Positions 16,655 through 26,617 are shown, counted from the stretch's first letter. The stretch: DNA of 64,000 bases from Pseudoalteromonas fuliginea (GCF_000690055.1 NZ_JJNZ01000026.1:62001-126000), one strand, 5' to 3'. A program made the numbers and translations. The notes: a model not told the origin generated them from the letters alone.

Positions 16655-17730
16655 TATGCCCTCTTCGATAACATACCATCAACTTTACTTAAAAAATTAG
16701 CATTTAATTCTGTTAATAACTCCAACAAAACGGGGGTGTTGTCTGTTGAGTACTTTATTTTCAAACCAGGGAACTTCTCTTCAGCTTTAATTCCGCTCAA
16801 AGATTTATTCGGTATATCTCCAGTGAAAACAAATGTTACATCATAGGCATTCGAATAGCTATTATCTATATATTGCTTAACAAAGAAATCAACATCTTTA
16901 GCATTAATTGTAGTTGGGTATTCGATCTTAATTTCTCTATTATCAGTAGGTTCGTTACTATGAAATAAGAAACCAATTTTGTCTTTTATCCCATGCCAAT
17001 ACTCTTCCTTATGATTGATCCTAACACGCACTTTACGAATCAATTTACGAACACTTACGACATTAGATTTTATAAACTTGATCTCACCTTTAAGCTTCAA
17101 GGGTTGTATTTGTATACTAGATTTCAATTTCGAATCAGGTATCCTAGCATCAGTTGGTGAATTAAGATTCCTTTGTTGTAATGTGAAAGCTGTATGTTCC
17201 CCATTTTCGGCTGATGTTCTTATTATTTGTTCTGAAAAGCCATTTAAAAATCCATTGAGGTATTTTCTTAATTGAATGATACCAAGACTTGAATGATCTT
17301 CTGTGTTTATTGCAACAATAATATTCCTTGATGGAATTACCCAGAAAATACTCATAAACCCAGGAATTTGTCCTGCTTTAGCTTTAGTTGCATCAATAGT
17401 ACCAGTCCCAACAGGCTTACTCCCTGACACATAATTTATAGCTCCCTTGTGGTTTTCAATTTCATTCCATAAAGCTATGATAGAATTTCCTGTTATAGGA
17501 CATTCTTCAACTCCCCACAAATAAGCAGGTAATAAAATTTTCTCGTTAGAATAAACACTTGTTTCGATGAGGGGTTTTTGACTTATAATACCCCACTTCT
17601 TAATTTGTTCTATCAGTTCTTTTACACTAAGGGCTAATGGTGGTTCATCCCATTTTTTATATAATCCACACCTTTTTACATCAAACAATGTGAAATCTAC
17701 ATGAGTAGTCGTTGAATATCCATTTCCCAT
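16654..17730 (-). CDS. Uncharacterised 358-aa protein, first gene of the two-gene operon
   Basis: 358 aa from the ATG at 17730 (AAGAGA about 8 bp upstream); an earlier ATG at 17775 would add 15 lysine-rich residues. No signal peptide or membrane span. The N-terminal half holds DFTLFDVKRCGLYKKWDEPP, LIEQIKKWGII, and AGQIPGFMSIFWVIPSRNII; the C-terminal half has beta-rich basic stretches (VRKLIRKVRVRINHKEEYW) and ends LLELLTELNANFLSKVDGML. I do not recognise the family. It is coupled to the membrane protein gene downstream and lies in an AT-rich island beside a toxin-antitoxin pair. Confidence 0.65.
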   Translation of the reverse strand: MGNGYSTTTHVDFTLFDVKRCGLYKKWDEPPLALSVKELIEQIKKWGIISQKPLIETSVYSNEKILLPAYLWGVEECPITGNSIIALWNEIENHKGAINYVSGSKPVGTGTIDATKAKAGQIPGFMSIFWVIPSRNIIVAINTEDHSSLGIIQLRKYLNGFLNGFSEQIIRTSAENGEHTAFTLQQRNLNSPTDARIPDSKLKSSIQIQPLKLKGEIKFIKSNVVSVRKLIRKVRVRINHKEEYWHGIKDKIGFLFHSNEPTDNREIKIEYPTTINAKDVDFFVKQYIDNSYSNAYDVTFVFTGDIPNKSLSGIKAEEKFPGLKIKYSTDNTPVLLELLTELNANFLSKVDGMLSKRA

Positions 17731-17877
17731 AATTTTCTCTTTTTTAGTTATTAATTTTTTAGCCCAACTTAACACACTAATTTATAATTAAAAAGTAGCT
17801 ACAACTCAAACTTGTTCATAGATTTAATTGATTACAAACTGTTATCAACAAGTATTTTATAACTACGCTTTCAATTA

Positions 17878-18354
17878 TTATAAAATCTCTACCACCACGT
17901 ATTCGTGGGCTTTACCTGCAATTGTTAACGTAATTTCATCATCAATCTGTTTATTTAGTAACTGCTTACCCATTGGTGCGCCGGGTGTTACAACAGCAAT
18001 TGCGTGTTGTTTAACATTTACTGTTAACCCACCAGCTGCGGGGCCTAAATAAAACCATTTTTGAGCAGCTTTGTCATCTTCTAAACACACCAGCGAACCG
18101 ATAGCTATTTTGTCGGTTGGTTTTTCGTTAAAGGCAGGCTCAAACAATTCTATACTTTTATAGCAATCGTTTACGCGCTGGGCTTGGCCTTGTGCTAAAT
18201 AAGCGGCTTCAAGCCCTAGGGTATCGTATTTGTTTTCGGCTATGTTTTCTTCATGTGTGGCGGTGTCGTGCGCGGTTTTTGCCGCTACTTTTGCTGTTGT
18301 AAGCTGCGCTTCTAGCGCAAAACGAAGGTGTTCGATAACGTGGGTTTTATTCAT
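17878..18354 (-). CDS. GreA/GreB-family transcription factor-like protein
   Basis: 158 aa. Residues 1-75 form a charged helical hairpin (LRFALEAQLTTAKVAAKTAH, TLGLEAAYLAQGQAQRVNDC), and residues 85-158 match the Gre C-terminal domain (IAIGSLVCLEDD, FYLGPAAGGLTV, TPGAPMGKQLLNKQIDDEIT, plus a final VVVEIL). The coiled coil would insert into the RNA polymerase secondary channel, but the tip is not the classical acidic GreA tip, so cleavage activity is doubtful. It marks the return to core sequence after the island. Confidence 0.75.
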   Translation of the reverse strand: MNKTHVIEHLRFALEAQLTTAKVAAKTAHDTATHEENIAENKYDTLGLEAAYLAQGQAQRVNDCYKSIELFEPAFNEKPTDKIAIGSLVCLEDDKAAQKWFYLGPAAGGLTVNVKQHAIAVVTPGAPMGKQLLNKQIDDEITLTIAGKAHEYVVVEIL

Positions 18355-18430
18355 GGGGATTAATACAATACTGGCAGTAAAAATAAGGCAGTTAGTTTAA
18401 CATTTTTGCTAGGCTTAAAACCATTGTTTT

Positions 18431-18467
18431 AAACCCCGCAAGTTTGGTGGGAGTACTAGCGGGGTTT
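18431..18467. terminator. Hairpin downstream of secF
   Basis: A perfect 9-bp stem AAACCCCGC / GCGGGGTTT with a 19-nt loop, between the secF operon and the gre-like gene. Confidence 0.5.
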
Positions 18468-18480
18468 AAATAAGCATTAA

Positions 18481-18524
18481 ACAAGCAAAGAGCCGTTGAT
18501 TGGTTGGTGCAGCTCTTTGCTTGT
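18481..18524 (-). terminator. Terminator of the secDF operon
   Basis: A perfect 13-bp stem ACAAGCAAAGAGC / GCTCTTTGCTTGT with an 18-nt loop, just after the secF stop. The T tail is short. Confidence 0.6.
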
Positions 18525-18539
18525 GTTTTATTAAAAACC

Positions 18540-19484
18540 TTATGGCATATCTAATAATGTTTGCGTGTGGGCATCTACTTTAACTTCGTAGTTTTTAGCG
18601 CTTAAGCCCAATAGTTCCGGCAAGGTTGCCGCTATACAAATAGACGAGAACGTACCCACTACAATGCCGGTAAATAATGCTATAGCAAAGCCTTGCAGTG
18701 GTGCACCTGCAAGTAACCAAACGCTCGCAACCGTTGCAAGTGTGGTACCCGACGTTATTAAGGTGCGCGTTAGTGTGCTTTTAATCGCATTATTAATAAT
18801 AGTCGCTGGGCTAAGTATATTGTTTGATTGAACACGTAAAAGCTCACGCACTCTATCCCCTACTATTATTGAGTCGTTAAGTGAGTAGCCAATAATAGCC
18901 AGTAAACTTGCCAGTACGGTTAGGTTAAATTCAATTTGTAATAGTGAAAACAACCCAAGTACGAGTATTAAATCGTGCATTAGCGCAACCACAGAGCCTA
19001 CCGCTAAGCGCCATTCAAAACGCACTGCAAGGTAAATCATTACCGCAATCATTGCAGCAAACATGGCTAAACAACCTTGATCAAATAACTCATCGCCCAC
19101 TTGTGAGCCAATATAAGCTGACGATAACACCTGTGCGTTTATATCATCGTTTTGTGTAACGGCGCTTTGCCAATCAAGGCTATTAGCTGCTGTTGATGTA
19201 GTTGATGCACTTGGCGCTTCTCTTAATTGAAAATGACTATTCCCTTGCGCGGTTAGCTCAAACTCACCGTTGTGATTTTTAGCAATAAACGATTGAAGCT
19301 CTTTTAGCTCAACGCTTTGGCTAGTTGTAAACTCAGTTAAATAACCGCCGGTAAAATCTAGGCCAAAATTTAAACCTTTGTGCGTAAGCGTAAATACCGA
19401 TAGCAGCACTAAGATGGCGCTTAAAAGCATGCCCATAAAACGTAAACGTGTGCCCTTTTCACCTTTCAAAAAATAATTAAGCAT
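18540..19484 (-). CDS. secF: Protein translocase subunit SecF
   Basis: 314 aa, six membrane segments with the large periplasmic P1 loop after TM1. The conserved FGLDFTGGYLTEF follows TM1, and the C-terminal half has GYSLNDSIIVGDRVREL, the SecF counterpart of the proton-path aspartate region, then TLTRTLITSGTT. With SecD it uses the proton gradient to drive late steps of export. Its ATG lies 8 bp inside the end of secD. The length is normal (about 310-320). Confidence 0.93.
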   Translation of the reverse strand: MLNYFLKGEKGTRLRFMGMLLSAILVLLSVFTLTHKGLNFGLDFTGGYLTEFTTSQSVELKELQSFIAKNHNGEFELTAQGNSHFQLREAPSASTTSTAANSLDWQSAVTQNDDINAQVLSSAYIGSQVGDELFDQGCLAMFAAMIAVMIYLAVRFEWRLAVGSVVALMHDLILVLGLFSLLQIEFNLTVLASLLAIIGYSLNDSIIVGDRVRELLRVQSNNILSPATIINNAIKSTLTRTLITSGTTLATVASVWLLAGAPLQGFAIALFTGIVVGTFSSICIAATLPELLGLSAKNYEVKVDAHTQTLLDMP

Positions 19485-21315
19485 GTACTTTTACTCCTGC
19501 TTTTTTACCCATTTTTAAATACAACGTTTGGCTTAATATTTTTGATACGTACACACCTGTAAATACAGACGTTAAAAGCCCCAGTGCGAGTGTAATGGCA
19601 AAACCTTTAACGGGCCCATAGCCTATGCCGTATAAAATAAGTGCGGTGATCATGGTGGTTATATTGGCATCAAATATTGTATTTGCGGCTTGTTTATACC
19701 CCTCTTGAATAGCTTGATATGGTGCACGGCCTTGGCGACGTTCTTCTTTAATACGTTCAAAAATTATTACGTTAGTGTCTACCGCCATACCTATGGTTAA
19801 TACTAGGCCTGCAATACCCGGAAGCGTTAATACAACCCCTGGTAATAATGACATTAAGCCCACAAGGGACGTTAAGTTTAATATAAGTGCTACGTTTGCA
19901 ATAAGGCCTAAACGGCGATACCAAAGCGCCATAAATGCAAGGGTAATACCCATGCCTAACATAAGCGCGGCTAAGCCATTACTAATGTTTTCTTGGCCGA
20001 GGCTTGGCCCTATTGTTTGTTCGTGCACAATTGTAACGGGGGCGGTAAGCGAGCCTGCACGTAGTAACAATGCCAGATCGGCTGCCGCTTGTTGGCTTTT
20101 CATATTGGTGATACTAAAACGCGAACTTAAATGCTGAGCAATATTGGCAACATTAATAACTTCGCTTTTTTTAACTACTTCGCCTTTAGCGTTTTGAGAA
20201 TACTCAGAGTAAACCGTCGCCATTGGCTTACCAATATTGGCTTTTGAAAACGCCGACATTGCATCCCCGCCTTGGCCGTCTAGGCTCAGTTGTACAAGTG
20301 GTTTACCCCAATCGTCGCGGCCTATGTTTGCATTATTAATATGGTCCCCTGTAAAAATTGGCACAGGATCGAGCTTTATCGTTCCGCCCGATTGCATATT
20401 AAATGTTTGCCCGCCAATTTCTTTTAATTGATAAAATCCAAGCGATGCGGTTGCACCAATAATACGTTTTGCTTCGGTTGGATCTTGCACGCCTGGTAGC
20501 TCTATACGAATGCGATGTTTGCCTTGTTGCTGTGTTACCGCTTCAGTAATACCTAACTCTTCAATACGTGAACGAAGGGTTGTAAGTGTTTGGCCCATTA
20601 CTTCTTTATCAAAGCTGCTGCGCCCTTGCTCTGAATAACTAAATTTGGCAGTTTTAACGCTGCCGTTATTGCTTGTTACAACGGCTAAATTAGCAAATCG
20701 GCTTTTTAGCTCTTCAATAACAGGGGTTAACTTGTCGGTTGCATTAGGCAATGCGTTTATTTCAAACCCGTGCTGAGTTTGCTGCGCTTTTACGCCATGT
20801 GCTTTTTGCTTAATAATAATTGATTTAGCTTGTTGATACGCACTGACTAATTGCTCATCAACGGCTTTATCTAAATCTACGTCTAGTACAAATAGCACAC
20901 CGCCATTTAAATCAAGGCCCAGCTTTATTGGTGATAAACCAAAATCTTGTAACCATGTTGGGCTGGTTGCATGCTCAACAATTTTAACTTGCGTGTTTGG
21001 ATATTGCGCTTTTATAGCCGCTTGCGCCTGAGCGCTTTTAGTTGGCTCGTTTAAAAGTATATTAATAGTGGATTGCTTATCTAAACCCTGCTCAACCTCT
21101 AGCCCTTGTTTATTTAAAAAAGTAACTAGCGTTTTAGTGCTCGGTAAAGATTGCGTTTCGCTGTGCGGCGTACTACTTACGTGCAACCACGATTTATTTG
21201 GGTATAAATTTGGTAATGCGCTGATAGCTAATAAAACCAATACAATTAGCATGGCTATATAGCTTAATTTGAACTTAGCCGTAGACGGCTTTTTATCTTT
21301 TTTAAAACTTAACAT
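19477..21315 (-). CDS. secD: Protein translocase subunit SecD
   Basis: 612 aa. TM1 is followed by the D1 signature LGLDLNGGVLFVLDVD, the periplasmic P1 head domain, and a C-terminal membrane domain with LPGIAGLVLTIGMAVDTNVI (the essential Asp) and FERIKEERRQGR. AAGGA precedes the ATG by about 6 bp. Neither yajC nor tgt is upstream, as they are in the standard gammaproteobacterial operon; instead a small exported protein comes first. This may therefore be a second SecDF set of the genome. Confidence 0.93.
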   Translation of the reverse strand: MLSFKKDKKPSTAKFKLSYIAMLIVLVLLAISALPNLYPNKSWLHVSSTPHSETQSLPSTKTLVTFLNKQGLEVEQGLDKQSTINILLNEPTKSAQAQAAIKAQYPNTQVKIVEHATSPTWLQDFGLSPIKLGLDLNGGVLFVLDVDLDKAVDEQLVSAYQQAKSIIIKQKAHGVKAQQTQHGFEINALPNATDKLTPVIEELKSRFANLAVVTSNNGSVKTAKFSYSEQGRSSFDKEVMGQTLTTLRSRIEELGITEAVTQQQGKHRIRIELPGVQDPTEAKRIIGATASLGFYQLKEIGGQTFNMQSGGTIKLDPVPIFTGDHINNANIGRDDWGKPLVQLSLDGQGGDAMSAFSKANIGKPMATVYSEYSQNAKGEVVKKSEVINVANIAQHLSSRFSITNMKSQQAAADLALLLRAGSLTAPVTIVHEQTIGPSLGQENISNGLAALMLGMGITLAFMALWYRRLGLIANVALILNLTSLVGLMSLLPGVVLTLPGIAGLVLTIGMAVDTNVIIFERIKEERRQGRAPYQAIQEGYKQAANTIFDANITTMITALILYGIGYGPVKGFAITLALGLLTSVFTGVYVSKILSQTLYLKMGKKAGVKVHA

Positions 21316-21423
21316 GTTGAATCCTTATTGCCAGCAAAGCTAGCAACGTACTTTTTAAAAGCACAATTAATCTGCAGGCTAAAACTTTAAAAGTTAAAAC
21401 CTAATAAAATTAAATAAGGAAAA

Positions 21424-21885
21424 TTAAGCGTGGTAGGTAGTTACAGCTTTGTAGAGTAAATTAACGTCTTTCCAGCCACTCAAACGCGACTTTTTACTAT
21501 TAGTTACAAGCGTATACCAAGGCTGTATAGGATTAATCGCTCTTGGTCGTAAGAATATATGCCTAACAAGATTTTGAGCAAAAAATTCAAAAACCACATC
21601 GTATTCTGGCTCACTTTGAACAGTGTGCAAAAACAATGATGAATTATTGGCTGTTAACCTTGGTTGGTGCGCGTCAAAATCGGTTTGATGCGTTTTTTTA
21701 TGCTGCGAAGTATCTACAGACTTACTAATAGGCTGTATTTTAGTTAAATCGGCAATATCAGTAAGCGAAACCTGCGTACTAACAGTAATATTTAAATTTT
21801 GTGAGGCGCCCATAGCATTGCTCTGCACACTAAAAAGTGCAGCAAGTAGCAAAAAGGCAGTTAAAAACACTCTAAATTTAAACAT
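21424..21885 (-). CDS. Exported protein upstream of secD, function unknown
   Basis: 153 aa with a signal peptide (FLTAFLLLAALFSVQSNAMG, cut near SNA). The middle is low complexity, rich in Ser, Thr, Lys and His (residues about 50-80). The C-terminal part has FEFFAQNLVRHIFLRPRAIN and ends YKAVTTYHA. No family recognised. It lies 108 bp upstream of secD on the same strand with no terminator between, so it may be co-transcribed with secDF. Confidence 0.6.
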   Translation of the reverse strand: MFKFRVFLTAFLLLAALFSVQSNAMGASQNLNITVSTQVSLTDIADLTKIQPISKSVDTSQHKKTHQTDFDAHQPRLTANNSSLFLHTVQSEPEYDVVFEFFAQNLVRHIFLRPRAINPIQPWYTLVTNSKKSRLSGWKDVNLLYKAVTTYHA

Positions 21886-21986
21886 TCACGTTTTAAAACT
21901 AAAATAAGGGATGCGTAGTATATAAGGGCAAGCATTTAAAATACAATGCTTATTAATTAAGTATTTAGTTTTAACAGAGATCACTA

Positions 21987-23765
21987 ATGCGCCCCAGACA
22001 AAGCACAGAAAAACGCCCCGATGCCATGAATTTACGCCAAAGTGTAAAAACACTGTGGCCCTACCTTACAAAATTTAAAGGCCGTGTTTTTATTGCACTT
22101 ATGGCGCTTATAGGCGCAAAAGGTGCCACTTTGTTGATGCCGTGGGCGCTTAAAGAAATTATAGACTCGGTAGATAAGTCAATTAACCCACTGTTAGTTA
22201 TCCCCGCTTTATTGTTATTGATGTACGGTGCACTGCGTTTTGCCAGCGTATTTTTAGGCGAAATAAGAGATGCTGTATTTTCTCGCGTTACCGAGCACGC
22301 CATGCGTGATATTGGTTTAAAGGTATTTAAGCATTTGCACTCACTTGAGCTGGCTTTTCATTTAGATAGGCAAACCGGAGGCATTAGCCGCGATATAGAA
22401 CGCGGTACTAGCGGGTTAAGTTTTTTAATGCGTTTTTTAATGTTTAACATTGTGCCTACTTTATTTGAAATACTGACCGTTGCGATTATTTTTGGCACGT
22501 TGTTTTCTGTTTGGTTTGCGCTTATTACATTATTGGCAGTCGCTATTTATATTACCTTTACTGTGGTGGTTACTCAGTGGCGAAACCGCTTTATTCGTGA
22601 AGCAAACGCTGCCGACAACCAAAGTAATACCCGCGCTATAGACAGCCTACTTAACTATGAAACTGTAAAATATTTTAATAATGAACAGTTTGAAGCTAAA
22701 ACGTACGACACCTTTTTAGCAAACTGGGAAAAAGCCCGTTTAAAAAATAGAATGTCGTTGCTCGCCCTCAACTCAGGCCAAGCACTTATTATTGCCTGTG
22801 CTATTACCGCGTTAATGTGGTTGGGCTCAACCGAAGTAGTTGCAGGAACTCTCTCTATTGGTGAACTTGTGATGATTAACGCGTATATGATTCAGCTATT
22901 TTTACCGCTTAACTTTTTAGGTTTTGTGTACCGCGAAATAAGACGCGCGCTAACCGACCTTGAAAACATGCTTGGATTATTAAATAAAAAGCCACAAATA
23001 ACCGATGCACTTAATGCTAAAGAGCTCAATATTAGCCAAGGTGAAATAACATTTAATAATGTAAGTTTTAGTTACGATGCGCATCGCCCTATTCTTAATA
23101 ATCTTAGCTTTAATGTTAAAGCAGGCAGCAAAGTAGCCATTGTTGGTGCCAGTGGTGCTGGTAAAAGCTCATTAGCCCGACTGCTTTATCGTTTTTATGA
23201 TGTAACCGCTGGTGAAATTAGTATTGATAATCAAGCTATAAACTCAGTAACACTAAATAGTTTACGAAAAGCCATTGCAATAGTGCCGCAAGATACTGTG
23301 CTGTTTAACACCACGATTCGTGAAAATATCGCTTACGGTAGACCAACAGCAAGCGATGCTGAAATTGACGACGCCATTGCAATGGCGCATTTAAAAGACT
23401 TTATAGGCACACTTGATAAAGGCGATAAAACACTGGTTGGCGAGCGCGGTTTAAAAGTATCCGGCGGCGAAAAACAGCGTATTGCTATTGCGCGCGCCAT
23501 TTTGAAAAAGTCCCCTATGTTAATTTTTGATGAAGCAACATCTGCACTCGACTCTCATTCTGAGCAAGCAATACTTGCTGCAATGCGCGAAGTTGCCAGT
23601 AATCATACGAGTATTGTTATTGCTCATCGGTTATCTACTATTACCGATGCAGACACCATTATTGTGCTCAAAGCCGGGCAAATTATTGAGCAAGGTAAGC
23701 ACGATGAGTTACTTACTCTCGACGGAGAATATGCGCGTATGTGGGAGCTCCAGCATAAAAAATAA
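21987..23765 (+). CDS. ABCB/Atm1-type ABC exporter (fused permease and ATPase)
   Basis: 592 aa. Residues about 25-310 are a type-1 exporter membrane domain with six spans; residues about 345-590 are the ATPase: Walker A GASGAGKSSL, Q loop VPQDTVLFN, signature VSGGEKQRIAIARA, Walker B MLIFDEATSALD and the H loop IAHRLSTI. The loop NVSFSYDAHRPIL and ETVKYFNNEQFE are those of the Atm1/HMT1/ABCB7 group, which exports glutathione-linked compounds or metals. The ATG at 21987 has AGAGA upstream; another ATG 12 codons in is possible. Single gene. Confidence 0.88.
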   Translation: MRPRQSTEKRPDAMNLRQSVKTLWPYLTKFKGRVFIALMALIGAKGATLLMPWALKEIIDSVDKSINPLLVIPALLLLMYGALRFASVFLGEIRDAVFSRVTEHAMRDIGLKVFKHLHSLELAFHLDRQTGGISRDIERGTSGLSFLMRFLMFNIVPTLFEILTVAIIFGTLFSVWFALITLLAVAIYITFTVVVTQWRNRFIREANAADNQSNTRAIDSLLNYETVKYFNNEQFEAKTYDTFLANWEKARLKNRMSLLALNSGQALIIACAITALMWLGSTEVVAGTLSIGELVMINAYMIQLFLPLNFLGFVYREIRRALTDLENMLGLLNKKPQITDALNAKELNISQGEITFNNVSFSYDAHRPILNNLSFNVKAGSKVAIVGASGAGKSSLARLLYRFYDVTAGEISIDNQAINSVTLNSLRKAIAIVPQDTVLFNTTIRENIAYGRPTASDAEIDDAIAMAHLKDFIGTLDKGDKTLVGERGLKVSGGEKQRIAIARAILKKSPMLIFDEATSALDSHSEQAILAAMREVASNHTSIVIAHRLSTITDADTIIVLKAGQIIEQGKHDELLTLDGEYARMWELQHKK

Positions 23766-24005
23766 ATAGTGTGTAACCCCTCTTAGCTCGGATACTTTTA
23801 AGTATTCGAGTTAAATAAAGCGTTTATAGCACCTATTAGCCTTTCTCTTTTCCTCTATCTTAGTTTTATCGAGCACTGTGGTAATTCACCTCAAAAGGTT
23901 TGTTTGTCTGATTAATATCAATAACAATCGATAAGTTAAATATTCGTAACAATAAAAATGATTCACTGCTGCTTTAATTCAATCAGTGATACTCAGGAGT
24001 AAGTA

Positions 24006-26083
24006 ATGAAAAAGAGTTTAATTGCCGCAGCATTAGCTGCCACATTTATTACCGGTTGTTCAGAGCCGCAAACAACAAAAACAGAAGAGCAACAACTTAA
24101 AGTAGCCACTGCAGCAGTGACACAAAAAGCAGAGTTAGGTAATTTTGGTGTTGACCTAACAGCGCGTAACGAAGCTGTTAAACCAGGCGATGACTTTTTT
24201 ATGTATGCCAGCGGCACATGGTATGACAACTACGTAATGCCTGCAGATAAAACCCGCTATGGTGCATTTTCAGGATTAGCTGAGCGAAGCGAAGGCGATG
24301 TTAAAGCTATTATTGAAGAAATAGCCGCACGTAAAGATTTAAACGCAGAAGAAAAACTAGTCGCTGATTTTTACAACGCCTACATGGATACCGAAACACT
24401 TAATAAACTAGGTATAGCGCCTATCAAGCCATTATTAAGTGAAATTAATGATATATCGTCGACTGATGATTTAGCTAAGATGTTTGGAAAGTCTTGGTTA
24501 ACCGGTAATAAAGCCCCTTTGGGTGGCGGCATGTGGTTTAACCGCTTAGACCCTAATAAATATGAAATGTCACTAGGTGCTGGTGGATTAGGCTTACCAG
24601 ATCGCTCTTACTACCTTGAAGACGCTGAGCGCTTTGTTAAAACCCGCACAGCTTATATTGCTCACATTGCTGACATGCTTGAGTTTGCAGGAGTAGAAAA
24701 TACCGCTGAGCGCGCTCAAGCAATTGTTGATCTTGAAACCAAAATTGCACAAAGTCATTGGCCTCGTGAAAAGCGCCGTAATCGCGATTTAACGCTAAAC
24801 CAAATTGAACGCGCTGATTTAAGCACTGCTTATCCTGATTTTAACTGGGATTTATATTTTGCGCAAACAGGTTATAAAGTACCTCAGTTAAATGTCTCTC
24901 AACCTGAACCTATAAAAGCGATGATTGAGCTAATCAATCAAGAAGATATTGCAGTATGGAAAGACTACCTAACGTATCACGCTATTAGCGGTAACGCAGG
25001 TTTACTATCAGAGGACGTATTTAATACTAACTTTGCTTTTTTTGGTAAAGAACTAAACGGACAGCAAGAGCCTCGCCTCGTTGGAAACGTGCAATAAGTG
25101 AAATGTCAGGCACAAGTTCGCTTGGTTTTGCTATTGGTAAAATATACGCAGCGCGTTACTTCCCTGAATCATCTAAACAACAAATGTCAGAGCTGGTTGA
25201 AAACCTACGTACAGCCCTTGGTGAACGTATTGATAATCTAGAGTGTATGGGCGATGCAACTAAAGTAAATGCGCGCGCTAAACTGGCTGCCTTTGTACCA
25301 AAAATTGGTTACCCCGATGTTTGGCAGTCTTATGATGGTTTAAGCATTACTAAAAACGATTTAATCGGTAATGTGAAAAACATGCGTGAGTTTTTCCACG
25401 CTGAAAGTGTTGAAAAAGAGCTACAAAAAACAGATCGTAACCGCTGGGGCATGACGCCACAACGCGTAAACGCTTACTATAATAGCTCGTTTAATGAAAT
25501 TGTATTTCCAGCTGCGATATTACAACCGCCGTTTTTCGATCCAAATGCCGATCCGGCTGTCAACTATGGCGGTATTGGCGCTGTAATTGGTCACGAAATG
25601 GGTCATGGGTTTGACGACCAAGGTTCAAAATCAGACGAAAACGGTGTGCAACGTAACTGGTGGACTGATGCTGACCGCGCTGCATTTGACAAAAAAGCCG
25701 AACAACTGGCTGCGCAGTACAGTAAGTACGAGCCAATTGAAGGTAATTTTGTTAATGGTCGAAATAGCCTTGGCGAAAACATTGGTGATGTAGGAGGATT
25801 ATCAATGGCCTATCACGCGTACAAGCTAAGTTTAAATGGTAAAGAAGCGCCTGTTATTGACGGTGTTACTGGCGATCAACGTTTCTTCCTAGCGTGGGCA
25901 CAAGTATGGAAAGAAAAACGTACTGTGCAAAGTATGCTTAACCAACTTCGTGGTGGCACACATGCTCCAGGTCGCTTTAGAGCACAGGCGCCACGTAACC
26001 ACGATGCATTGTACAAAGCGTTTGATGTAAAACCAGGCGATGCGTTATACCTTCCTGAAGATGAACGTGTGCGTATTTGGTAA
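24006..26083 (+). pseudogene. M13-family (PepO/neprilysin-like) zinc metallopeptidase lipoprotein, frameshifted
   Basis: Two frames together make one ~690-aa M13 peptidase. The first (24006-25097) has a lipoprotein signal with the lipobox ITGC, the conserved VKPGDDFFMYASGTWYDN and the M13 N-terminal domain. The second (from about 25081 to 26083) has FNEIVFPAAILQPPFF, the zinc motif HEMGH (25591-25605) with the third ligand in GENIGD, and the end DERVRIW. They are joined at a tandem CCTCG-CCTCG (25071-25080). Removing one CCTCG restores EPRWKRAISEMSGTSS, the family sequence. AGGAG precedes the start. Confidence 0.88.
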
Positions 26084-26353
26084 CTAGGGCCTGTTTATCT
26101 TTCGAGGTTAAATTTGCAGCAGTATGTTTGGTATTTAGGCAAGGCAGAGCCTATGCTGTGTGGTTACTCCCCATAAATAGGCGATAACGCAGCATTAATG
26201 CCAAACAGGCGCTGCCCAAAGAGTTCTTCCTAGGGGCTATTTACTCTTTGTTGCTCGGTTTTTACTTAGCCCACTAGGTTACAAACCTCGCGCCGCGATT
26301 AAATAGCCCCTAGTTTGAACAAATTTTAATCCGCAAAGATCAACAGACCCTAG
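26084..26353. repeat. MITE-like element, family 1, copy 1 (about 270 bp)
   Basis: The ends are inverted repeats of about 30 bp: CTAGGGCCTGTTTATCTTT... against the complement of the right end, CTAGGGTCTGTTGATCTTT..., continuing into TTAAATTT/TTAAAATTT. The interior codes for nothing. It starts at the base after the TAA of the peptidase gene. A shorter relative is at 46526-46740. Confidence 0.65.
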
Positions 26354-26397
26354 TATATGAGGCTATTAATTTGCCTCGTTTAATTTTATTACTCTTT

Positions 26398-26428
26398 AGG
26401 CAACTCATTAAATGAGTTGCCTTTTTAT
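26398..26428 (+). terminator. Rho-independent terminator
   Basis: Stem AGGCAACTCAT / ATGAGTTGCCT with a TAA loop and a TTTTT tail, 44 bp past the MITE-like element. It probably ends the peptidase transcript. The rest of the spacer to 26617 shows nothing recognisable. Confidence 0.75.
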
Positions 26429-26617
26429 TGGATTAAATTTGCTCTTAAACCTTCTTTAAGTCAGTACCAAAACACTTCACTAGAATACATTTTAGATAGT
26501 TTTTAAACGCAGCTGTTCTAATCTGTTTTAATACTTACTAGCCCTTGAATGCATTTACCTTTAGAATACGCATTATAATTTTATTCTATTATTTACATAT
26601 ATTAAGGCGAAACGCAG

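Noticed and set aside
13498..17877. Possible integron cassette array (same-strand ORFs, TA genes, repeats between)
   Set aside because: No integrase, and the repeats lack the GTTRRRY / RYYYAAC core sites of attC; GTAG-headed REPs and a RAYT explain them better. CTAACGAG-type words at 15111 and 15813 are too short to count.
19775..20137. 120-codon open frame antisense to secD
   Set aside because: Opposite a conserved gene, no recognisable domain or ribosome site.
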